This document shows positions 1 through 4,904 of a stretch of 5,872 bases of DNA, one piece after another. The first letter of the stretch is position 1, and each line of letters starts with the position of its first letter. The position numbers and the translations under genes are program-made. The notes under the pieces are model-generated. The model made no database searches, was not told the DNA's origin, and worked only from the letters and a program-made list of their open reading frames with translations. The DNA comes from Deltaproteobacteria bacterium (GTDB lineage Bacteria; Desulfobacterota; SM23-61), in contig JAOUFX010000227.1 of NCBI GenBank assembly GCA_029857975.1, positions 1-5,872 of the forward strand, read 5' to 3'.

Positions 1-534
1 GACCATTTTGGCCTCGTTTAGTCTCAAAAGCCTTCCCGCTGCTGCCGCAGCCGCAAAAGTGCCGCAGGTCCCGGTGGTGTGAAAACCCCGGTTGAAGTGA
101 GAAGGATTGCCCCCAGCTCCCACCCGACCGAAGACCTCATAGCCAGCCACGATCGCCGGGAGGACTTCTTTCCCTTTTATTTTCTCTTTCTCCGCCAGGG
201 CAAGGACCGCAGGGATTACGGCCACTCCGGGGTGCCCCTGAGCGTAGCGGTTGCCGTCATCCAGTTCCAACACGTGGGACATGATGCCGTTGGCCATGGC
301 CGCTTCCAGAACTCCGACCTTTCCTTTCCCCGTAAACAGGGTGGATTCCTTGCGAGGGTTCAATTTTTCAGCCAATTTTTTAGCAATCAGAGCCTCCGGC
401 ATTTTGGATCCGGCCAAGGCCGCCCCGAGGGTATCCATCAAACAATGCTTGGCTTTCTGGAGCACTTCTCCCGGCAAGCTTTGGTAATTGAGGTGAGCGA
501 TGAAGTTGGCCAATTTCCCAGTGAGGGTTTCCAT
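1..534 (-). CDS. MmgE/PrpD family protein, N-terminal part (runs off the left edge)
   Basis: Reading the minus strand from the ATG at 534-532 gives an open frame of 178 codons with no stop before the window edge, so the C-terminal part lies outside. The family includes 2-methylcitrate dehydratase (PrpD), cis-aconitate decarboxylase and related enzymes acting on small tricarboxylates; full members are about 450-480 residues, so roughly 40% is visible. Family signatures seen, in order: DTLGAALAG at residues 34-42, the ANG..SH.LELDD segment at 81-93, HPGVAVIPAVLALAE at 101-115, the GYEVFGRVG segment at 131-139, and FHTTGTCGTFAAAAAAGRLL at 151-170, which holds the conserved His and Gly-rich stretch. 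The start is supported by AAGGGAGG eight bases upstream. It is transcribed away from the aminotransferase gene. The exact substrate cannot be assigned: no methylcitrate synthase or methylisocitrate lyase gene is in view, so PrpD proper is only one option. Family call is firm, enzyme identity is open. Confidence 0.9.
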   Translation of the reverse strand, partial: METLTGKLANFIAHLNYQSLPGEVLQKAKHCLMDTLGAALAGSKMPEALIAKKLAEKLNPRKESTLFTGKGKVGVLEAAMANGIMSHVLELDDGNRYAQGHPGVAVIPAVLALAEKEKIKGKEVLPAIVAGYEVFGRVGAGGNPSHFNRGFHTTGTCGTFAAAAAAGRLLRLNEAKMV

Positions 535-542
535 TTTCGTTT

Positions 543-550
543 CCTCCCTT
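543..550 (-). promoter_or_regulatory. Ribosome binding site of the MmgE/PrpD-family gene
   Basis: On the minus strand AAGGGAGG lies eight bases before the ATG at 534. It is a near-complete Shine-Dalgarno match at good spacing and decides the start codon. Confidence 0.8.
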
Positions 551-567
551 GATGAACCACTATTTTC

Positions 568-596
568 ATTTTATCAAAAAAATATAAAGGAAGCAA
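568..596 (-). promoter_or_regulatory. Candidate sigma-70 promoter for the MmgE/PrpD-family gene
   Basis: On the minus strand TTGCTT (596-591) is followed after 17 bases by TAAAAT (573-568). The -10 box is preceded by TGA, giving an extended TGn -10 form. Transcription would begin near 561, leaving a short leader of about 27 bases. The -35 box is weak (TTG only), but spacing and the -10 box are good. One arm of the inverted repeat at 571-616 overlaps the -10 box. Confidence 0.45.
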
Positions 597-616
597 TGCA
601 CTTGGGTTTTTGATAA
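571..616. repeat. Perfect 10-bp inverted repeat in the divergent spacer
   Basis: TTATCAAAAA at 571-580 and TTTTTGATAA at 607-616 are exact reverse complements separated by 26 bases. The left arm overlaps the -10 box proposed for the leftward gene, and the right arm ends 17 bases before the -35 box proposed for the rightward gene. A shared operator is possible. The arms are AT-rich, so chance cannot be excluded. Confidence 0.5.
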
Positions 617-633
617 CGGTGCAAGATTCGGTC

Positions 634-662
634 TTGACAAAAGAGCTGAGAAAAATGATGAT
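634..662 (+). promoter_or_regulatory. Candidate sigma-70 promoter for the aminotransferase gene
   Basis: A perfect TTGACA at 634-639 is followed after 17 bases by GATGAT at 657-662, a 4 of 6 match to the -10 consensus. The leader would be about 60 bases. The -35 box sits in the decamer GGTCTTGACA (630-639), which recurs at 5341-5350 ahead of the last gene. Confidence 0.45.
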
Positions 663-729
663 AAACTAAAAGAGTTTCATTACTCCCAGTAGGAAAAAAT
701 TATTAACGAGATTTATCCTGGAGGATTTG

Positions 730-1896
730 ATGGAAGATTTTCACCGCATCAAACGCCTTCCTCCTTATGTCTTCTCCATAGTTGACGACTTAAAGATGAA
801 AGCCAGAAGACGAGGGGACGATATCATCGATTTGGGAATGGGGAACCCGGATTTGCCGACTCCTCCCCACATTATAGAAAAACTCATCGAAGCGGTGAAG
901 AATCCCCGCAACCATCGGTACTCGGCCTCCCGCGGAATTTACAAACTTCGTTGCGCCATTGCCGACCTATACCAAAGGAATTTTGGCGTAGAGATCGATC
1001 CTGAAAGCGAAGCCATCGTGACCATCGGGGCCAAAGAAGGACTCGCCCACTTGGCGCTGGCCACGATCGGCCCTGGGGATGTTGTTTTTGTGCCCACCCC
1101 CGCTTACCCCATTCATCCGTACTGCGTAATCATTGCCGGCGGAGACCTGCGTACGATCCCGCTGGTAAAAGGCCGGGACTTTTTTGAAGATCTGCAGACG
1201 GCCACCCGCCAGACCTGGCCTCCACCCAAGATGTTGATCATTTCTTTTCCCCATAATCCGACCACTCAGGTTGTGGACCTTAATTTTTTCGAGAAGATCG
1301 TGGAATTCGCCCGGGTCCATGATCTCATGGTCGTCCATGACCTGGCATATGCCGACCTGGTTTTCGACGGATACAAAGCTCCGAGCTTTCTTCAAGTCCC
1401 AGGGGCGAAGGAAGTTGGCGTCGAATTTTTCACCGTTTCCAAAAGCTACAGCATGCCCGGATGGCGGGTGGGTTTTGCCTTAGGCAACCGCAAGATGATT
1501 TCCGCATTGGGACGGATAAAAAGTTACTTAGACTATGGGATATTCCAGCCGATTCAAATCGCGGCCATCATCGCCCTGAACGAAGATCAAAGCTGCGTGG
1601 AAGAGATTCGAGCGATATACCAGGAACGGCGTAATGCGCTAATCGATGGCCTCAAGCGGGTGGGCTGGAAAATCGAGAAACCCAAGGGGACGATGTTCGT
1701 GTGGGGAAAAATTCCCGAAAAGTTCCAAGAGATGGGCTCCCTGGAATTCTCTAAGTTGGTCCTGCAAGTGGCCAAAGTGGCGGTTTCTCCGGGGATTGGT
1801 TTTGGTGAGTATGGAGACGATCATGTGCGATTTGCCCTGGTGGAAAATACCCACCGGATCAAACAAGCGGCAAAAGGGATCAAACAACTTTTTTAA
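730..1896 (+). CDS. alaC: Class I PLP aminotransferase, AlaC type (glutamate-pyruvate transaminase)
   Basis: A 388-residue cytosolic fold-type I aminotransferase that closely follows the E. coli AlaC (YfdZ) pattern as I remember it, from the RI.RLPPYVF start to the [17 protein letters not shown] end. AlaC forms alanine from pyruvate with glutamate as amino donor. Visible motifs: GMGNPD at 36-41, the HNPT segment with Asn176, HDLAYAD at 203-209 with Asp204 and Tyr207 contacting the cofactor, the [10 protein letters not shown] segment with the PLP-binding Lys238, and substrate-binding Arg367 in VRFAL. Length is normal and no key residue is missing. The ATG at 730 is chosen because GGAGG (720-724) lies five bases upstream; a TTG one codon earlier is too close to that site. 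It precedes homoserine dehydrogenase on the same strand after a 264-bp repeat-rich gap. LL-diaminopimelate aminotransferase (DapL) is a related alternative, but the match to AlaC looks better. Alanine formation is the best guess; other oxo-acid substrates are possible. Confidence 0.88.
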   Translation: MEDFHRIKRLPPYVFSIVDDLKMKARRRGDDIIDLGMGNPDLPTPPHIIEKLIEAVKNPRNHRYSASRGIYKLRCAIADLYQRNFGVEIDPESEAIVTIGAKEGLAHLALATIGPGDVVFVPTPAYPIHPYCVIIAGGDLRTIPLVKGRDFFEDLQTATRQTWPPPKMLIISFPHNPTTQVVDLNFFEKIVEFARVHDLMVVHDLAYADLVFDGYKAPSFLQVPGAKEVGVEFFTVSKSYSMPGWRVGFALGNRKMISALGRIKSYLDYGIFQPIQIAAIIALNEDQSCVEEIRAIYQERRNALIDGLKRVGWKIEKPKGTMFVWGKIPEKFQEMGSLEFSKLVLQVAKVAVSPGIGFGEYGDDHVRFALVENTHRIKQAAKGIKQLF

Positions 1897-1906
1897 ATAT
1901 TTTCAC

Positions 1907-1933
1907 CGCGGAGAGCGCGGAGTTCGCCGAGAC
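1907..1933 (+). repeat. Degenerate 9-bp tandem repeat, left array (3 units)
   Basis: Three consecutive 9-mers share a CGCSGAG core: CGCGGAGAG (1907-1915), CGCGGAGTT (1916-1924) and CGCCGAGAC (1925-1933). Read on the opposite strand, the array at 2115-2141 has the same architecture (CACAGAGnn), so the two form an inverted pair bracketing the spacer between the aminotransferase and hom. Confidence 0.65.
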
Positions 1934-2060
1934 TATAGTGAAAGGCCAAGAAAAGTAGTCGTTGCGAGGAGCAAAGCGACGCGGCAATCTTTTGAGATTG
2001 CTTCACTTCGTTCGCAATGACAATCCTTTGGATGACAACTTATTTAAGTCGTTCACTATA
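1934..2060. repeat. Palindromic repeat element with 9-bp terminal inverted repeats (MITE- or REP-like)
   Basis: TATAGTGAA (1934-1942) and TTCACTATA (2052-2060) are perfect inverted repeats; they extend to 10 of 11 as ACTATAGTGAA against TTCACTATAAT. They enclose 109 bases, about half of which form the hairpin at 1962-2017. Nothing inside encodes a transposase. A TA dinucleotide sits at each outer end, as mariner/IS630-derived miniature elements would leave, but TA also belongs to the palindrome, so this is weak support. Whether it is a transposable unit or a nest of separate repeats cannot be told from one copy. Confidence 0.5.
1962..2017. repeat. Long imperfect hairpin (dispersed palindromic repeat)
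   Basis: The left arm begins TTGCGA (1962-1967) and ends GCAATCT (1984-1990); the right arm begins AGATTGC (1995-2001) and ends TCGCAA (2012-2017), with a TTTG loop. Outer and inner ends pair exactly; the middle pairs with mismatches and a length difference. I recall very similar TTGCGA...GCAATCT palindromes as dispersed intergenic repeats in many bacterial genomes, but cannot search here. No U-tract follows, so it is not a standard intrinsic terminator, though it could block 3' exonucleases on the aminotransferase message. Confidence 0.65.
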
Positions 2061-2062
2061 AT
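2032..2062 (+). promoter_or_regulatory. Candidate sigma-70 promoter for hom
   Basis: A perfect TATAAT at 2057-2062 is preceded by ATGACA (2032-2037, 5 of 6 to the -35 consensus) with a 19-base spacer, slightly longer than ideal. Transcription would begin near 2069, giving a leader of about 92 bases. The first four bases of the -10 box are the outer end of the right inverted repeat of the element at 1934-2060, so the repeat appears to supply the promoter. Confidence 0.45.
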
Positions 2063-2114
2063 AATAAGAAAAAAAGATAGAAGACTTCTTTTAACTTTAT
2101 GCGGGTAAAATTTT

Positions 2115-2141
2115 TTCTCTGTGTTCTCTGTGACCTCTGTG
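2115..2141 (-). repeat. 9-bp tandem repeat, right array (3 units, inverted)
   Basis: On the plus strand the units are TTCTCTGTG, TTCTCTGTG and ACCTCTGTG; on the minus strand they read CACAGAGGT then CACAGAGAA twice. Two units are identical and the third differs at two bases. The array is the inverted partner of the one at 1907-1933 and ends ten bases before the hom ribosome binding site. Confidence 0.7.
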
Positions 2142-2150
2142 GCTAAAATT

Positions 2151-2155
2151 AGGAG
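2151..2155 (+). promoter_or_regulatory. Ribosome binding site of hom
   Basis: AGGAG lies five bases before the ATG at 2161. An overlapping ATG at 2156 is out of frame and too close to this site. Confidence 0.75.
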
Positions 2156-2160
2156 ATGAG

Positions 2161-3480
2161 ATGGACCGAATTCATATTGGACTCATCGGGTTTGGGACGG
2201 TTGGTACGGGGTTGGTGAAAATTCTGCAAGAGAAGGCCAAACTCCTGGAAGAACGACTGGGTCTCTCTATTGTTCTTAAGCGCATTGCTGACCTGGATGT
2301 GACTACGGATCGCGGGGTCAAGGTCAACCCGGCCATTCTCACGACCAAAGTTACGGAGGTGATGGAAGATCCGGAAATCGTCATCGTGGTCGAACTCATT
2401 GGCGGTTTGGAGCCGGCTCGGACTTTCATTCTCCAGGCCTTAGAGAAAGGCAAACATATTGTTACCGCCAATAAAGCTTTGCTGGCTGTACATGGCGCGG
2501 AGATATTCAAAGCTGCCGATGAAAGAGGTATGGACATTGGTTTTGAGGGCAGCGTGGGAGGAGGAATCCCCATTATTCGTGCCCTGAAAGAAGGACTGGT
2601 GGCCAATAAGATCCGGGTTATTTTCGGCATCCTCAACGGGACCTCCAATTACATCCTAAGCGAAATGACCAACCAGGGTTTGCAATTTCAGGAAGTTCTG
2701 AAGGAGGCTCAGAAACTCGGTTACGCGGAAGCGGATCCCACCCTGGACATTGAGGGCATCGATACGGCTCACAAGCTTTCCATTCTTCTTTCCTTGGCTT
2801 ACGGAGTCCAGGTCCGAATGGAAGATATTTATACCGAAGGGATTTCGGCCATCTCCCCCATGGATATAGAACATGCCAGGGAGTTGGGGTACCATATCAA
2901 GCTGCTGGCCATTGCCAAATCGGACGGTGGACCCATTGAGGCCCGCGTCCACCCGACCCTTTTGCCGGCCAATCACCTCCTTGCTACTGTGGGTGGGCCT
3001 TTCAACGCCATTTTTGTCAAAGGGGATGCCGTAGGGTCAACCCTTTTTTACGGTGCAGGAGCGGGGATGATGCCCACGGCAAGCGCTGTGGTCAGCGACC
3101 TGGTGGACCTTTGCCGCAATATCCGTCTGGGGGTCAGCCGCAGGGTTCCTCTTCTCTCCTACCTGCCGGCCCATTTGCGCGAAGCAGAAATTAAAAACAT
3201 CCACGATGTCACCTCCACTTACTATCTGCGTTTTACGGTGGTAGACCGGCCGGGTGTACTCTCCCGCATTTCCGGCATCTTGGGAGACCTAGACATCAGC
3301 ATATCTTCGGTCATTCAAAAAGGCCGGAGGGTTGAAAAAGCCGTTTCCATCTACGTAGTGACCCATGAAGCACGCGAGAAAAACATGCAAAAAGCTTTGC
3401 AGGTAATCGACCGTTTGCCGGTCATTGTGGATAAGACTGTACTCCTGCGTATTGAAGATCCTTCCGATTTCGGGGGATGA
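2161..3480 (+). CDS. hom: Homoserine dehydrogenase with C-terminal ACT domain
   Basis: 439 residues, the usual length for stand-alone bacterial Hom. It reduces aspartate 4-semialdehyde to homoserine with NAD(P)H in the cytosol, the branch point towards threonine and methionine. Seen in order: the nucleotide-binding loop GFGTVGTG (10-17), the VELIGG segment (77-82), VTANKALL (101-108) with catalytic-type Lys105, the SVGGGIPII loop (131-139), GILNGTSNYIL (156-166), GYAEADPTLDIEGID (187-201) with Glu190, then Lys205 in DTAHK, and the GAGAGMMPTASAV segment (298-310). An ACT domain follows at about 354-430 (FTVVDRPGVLSRISGILG), which in this family usually mediates threonine feedback inhibition. 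Not fused to aspartokinase. The ATG at 2161 has AGGAG five bases upstream. A promoter candidate lies within the preceding repeat spacer, so it may be expressed independently of the aminotransferase. The next gene on the same strand supplies the likely following step. Identification is secure; regulation by threonine is inferred from the domain. Confidence 0.97.
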   Translation: MDRIHIGLIGFGTVGTGLVKILQEKAKLLEERLGLSIVLKRIADLDVTTDRGVKVNPAILTTKVTEVMEDPEIVIVVELIGGLEPARTFILQALEKGKHIVTANKALLAVHGAEIFKAADERGMDIGFEGSVGGGIPIIRALKEGLVANKIRVIFGILNGTSNYILSEMTNQGLQFQEVLKEAQKLGYAEADPTLDIEGIDTAHKLSILLSLAYGVQVRMEDIYTEGISAISPMDIEHARELGYHIKLLAIAKSDGGPIEARVHPTLLPANHLLATVGGPFNAIFVKGDAVGSTLFYGAGAGMMPTASAVVSDLVDLCRNIRLGVSRRVPLLSYLPAHLREAEIKNIHDVTSTYYLRFTVVDRPGVLSRISGILGDLDISISSVIQKGRRVEKAVSIYVVTHEAREKNMQKALQVIDRLPVIVDKTVLLRIEDPSDFGG

Positions 3481-3500
3481 AAATCATTGCAGATATTAGA

Positions 3501-3549
3501 TTGCGGAATGCGGATTGCCGAGTGCGAAATCCGGAACGCGGAATGCGGA
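3501..3549 (+). repeat. Seven-unit degenerate 7-bp tandem repeat
   Basis: Seven contiguous heptamers based on NTGCGGA: TTGCGGA, ATGCGGA, TTGCCGA, GTGCGAA, ATCCGGA, ACGCGGA and ATGCGGA. The second and last are identical and the others differ by one to three bases. It begins 20 bases after the hom stop codon and lies in the 150-bp gap before the next gene. Because 7 is not a multiple of 3, it is not a coding repeat. I recall GGAATGCGGATTG-type arrays as dispersed intergenic repeats elsewhere; I cannot check. Confidence 0.7.
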
Positions 3550-3577
3550 ATAAATATTGTGGAATAACGAAGAAGGA

Positions 3578-3620
3578 CCTCCCACGCAACAAAAGCATAG
3601 TTGTTCCGGGGAAGTGGAGG
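3578..3620 (+). promoter_or_regulatory. Possible hairpin masking the ribosome binding site of the next gene
   Basis: CCTCCCAC (3578-3585) can pair with GTGGAGG (3614-3620) with one bulged C. Inside it, CAAC (3587-3590) pairs with GTTG (3600-3603) around a nine-base loop. The outer stem would cover GGAGG at 3616-3620, the Shine-Dalgarno site of the TTG start at 3631. An internal loop of unpaired bases (3604-3613) weakens the structure, and no ligand or partner is evident. Confidence 0.3.
3616..3620 (+). promoter_or_regulatory. Ribosome binding site that selects a TTG start
   Basis: GGAGG ends ten bases before TTG at 3631. The other in-frame TTG, at 3601, has no Shine-Dalgarno match, and the first in-frame ATG (3667) lies inside the metal-binding LLGDGM motif and is too late. 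This makes 3631 the best start. Confidence 0.65.
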
Positions 3621-3630
3621 ACTTAAAGAT

Positions 3631-4851
3631 TTGAGCAGAAAATATATTGTTCTTTTAGGGGACGGAATGGCGGATTACCCCATAGAAGAACTTGAAGGGA
3701 AGACCCCACTCCAAGCCGCCAAAACTCCGCATTTGGACAAGCTGGCCAAAAAAGGAACTTTGGGTCTTGTGCGCACCGTGCCACCCGGCTTTCCCCCAGG
3801 GAGTGATGTGGCCAATTTGTCCATCTTCGGGTATGACCCAGCCATCCATTTCACCGGCCGTGCTCCTCTGGAAGCTGCTTCCATGGGAGTGCAACTCGCT
3901 CCAGGAGATGTGGCTTTCCGCTGCAATCTGATCACTCTTTCCCGGAGTGGAAAACGGGTTATCATGGAGGACTTCAGCGCCGGTCATATTTCAACCGAAG
4001 AAGCCGGAGAAATTATAGCTGACCTTGGAAAACTCCTGGGTAACCAGGCGTTCAATTTCTATCCAGGAGTCGGTTACCGCCATCTTGTGGTCTGGAGAAA
4101 CGGTGAGAAAAGCCTGGCCCTCAAGACCACACCGCCGCACGACATCACCGGCCAAGAAATTAGCGGATACGCCCCTGCCGGGGATGGGGAAGAAGAACTA
4201 CTGGGATTGGTGAAGGCGGCTGGAGAATTTCTTCCAGATCATCCAGTCAACCAGGCTCGTAGCCGGGCCGGGAAGAAGCCAGCCAATGCCATCTGGCTCT
4301 GGGGCCAGGGAAAAGCTCCTGCCCTCCTTCCTTTGACCAAGCGCTTCGGACTTATGGGTTCGATCATCTCGGCTGTAGACTTGATGAAAGGGATTGGATT
4401 TTACGCCGGGCTGGAGATCATTCCTGTTCCCGGAGCCACGGGTTACCTGGACACGAACTATACGGGCAAAGCAGAATATGCTCTTCGCGAAGTCGCCAAG
4501 AAAGACTTTGTATACGTTCATGTAGAAGCACCGGATGAGGCTTCCCACAACGGGAATCTCAGGGAAAAGCTTCAGGCCATTGAAGATTTTGACGGTAAGA
4601 TTGTCGGCCCCATCCTGCGCGGGATGGAAAAGTATGCTGACTTTCGGGTCTTGGTCCTCCCCGATCATCCGACGCCGCTTGTCCTGAAAACCCACTCGTC
4701 CGAACCGGTTCCCTTTGTTCTCCTGACTGCGGCCGATGTCCGCAAAATCCCCAAGGAGAACCGCTCCTTTGACGAAGTTACAGCCCAGAAAACCGGCCTT
4801 TTTATAGAAAAAGGTTATGAGCTTATGGAAAAATTTATCAAAGGATTTTAA
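3631..4851 (+). CDS. Archaeal-type phosphoglycerate mutase family protein, probable homoserine kinase
   Basis: 406 residues from the TTG at 3631 (a longer form from TTG 3601 is less likely). Alkaline-phosphatase superfamily, cofactor-independent phosphoglycerate mutase branch of archaeal type (apgM). Visible: LLGDGMADYP (8-17) with metal ligand Asp11, TPHLDKLAKKG (32-42), GSDVANLSIFGYDP (57-70) with the phosphorylatable Ser58, FTGRAPLEAAS (74-84), DFSAGHISTEEA (114-125), NAIWLWGQGK (219-228), the GATGYLDTNYTGKA segment (268-281), EAPDEASH (299-306) with Asp302 and His306, LPDHPTP (343-349) with Asp345 and His346, and His355 in KTHS. All superfamily metal residues are present. A subgroup of this family is annotated as proposed homoserine kinase (TIGR02535) because its genes sit beside hom in organisms lacking ThrB; I also recall experimental support in Bacteroides. 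Lying directly after hom fits that role: homoserine plus ATP to O-phosphohomoserine. A glycolytic mutase remains possible. Family is near certain, kinase role moderately so. Confidence 0.88.
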   Translation: MSRKYIVLLGDGMADYPIEELEGKTPLQAAKTPHLDKLAKKGTLGLVRTVPPGFPPGSDVANLSIFGYDPAIHFTGRAPLEAASMGVQLAPGDVAFRCNLITLSRSGKRVIMEDFSAGHISTEEAGEIIADLGKLLGNQAFNFYPGVGYRHLVVWRNGEKSLALKTTPPHDITGQEISGYAPAGDGEEELLGLVKAAGEFLPDHPVNQARSRAGKKPANAIWLWGQGKAPALLPLTKRFGLMGSIISAVDLMKGIGFYAGLEIIPVPGATGYLDTNYTGKAEYALREVAKKDFVYVHVEAPDEASHNGNLREKLQAIEDFDGKIVGPILRGMEKYADFRVLVLPDHPTPLVLKTHSSEPVPFVLLTAADVRKIPKENRSFDEVTAQKTGLFIEKGYELMEKFIKGF

Positions 4852-4865
4852 TTGCCTCCACGAGC

Positions 4866-4890
4866 CCCGGATAACCGGGTTATCGTTTTT
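4866..4890 (+). terminator. Weak terminator-like hairpin in the 53-bp gap before the thioesterase gene
   Basis: CCCGG (4866-4870), loop ATAA and CCGGG (4875-4879) form a five-pair GC stem; TTTTT follows at 4886-4890 after six other bases. A mutually exclusive fold pairs GATAA (4870-4874) with TTATC (4880-4884), which brings the T-run almost next to the stem. Both are short, so partial termination is more plausible than a full stop. Confidence 0.35.
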
Positions 4891-4904
4891 CCTCCAATCT
4901 TCTT

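Noticed and set aside
79..552. A plus-strand open frame of 157 codons across the left end
   Set aside because: It lies antisense to the MmgE/PrpD frame, which has clear family motifs and a good ribosome binding site; the plus-strand translation shows no recognisable domain.
967..1395. Minus-strand open frame of 142 codons
   Set aside because: It is antisense to the aminotransferase, including its HDLAYAD region, and shows no domain of its own.
1962..2017. Long hairpin as an intrinsic terminator of the aminotransferase gene
   Set aside because: The stem is imperfect and is followed by GACAATCC rather than a T-run.
2099..2146. A 15-codon frame (MRVKFFLCVLCDLCG) ending 14 bases before hom, as a possible attenuation leader peptide
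   Set aside because: It has no ribosome binding site, no threonine or isoleucine codons, and is simply the translation of the 9-bp repeat array, whose period happens to be three codons.
1897..2160. T-box, riboswitch or threonine attenuator ahead of hom
   Set aside because: No T-box sequence, no terminator/antiterminator pair with a U-tract and no known riboswitch core is visible; the structure present is explained by dispersed repeats.
3501..3549. Short repeats as a CRISPR array
   Set aside because: The unit is 7 bp, contiguous and degenerate, with no spacers and no cas genes nearby.
3601..3630. Ten-residue N-terminal extension of the mutase/kinase-family protein from TTG 3601
   Set aside because: There is no ribosome binding site before 3601 and the extension would be encoded by the ribosome binding site region of the 3631 start; family members usually begin just before the LLGDGM motif.
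4198..4695. Minus-strand open frame of 165 codons
   Set aside because: It is antisense to the mutase/kinase-family gene, whose motifs run through the same bases.
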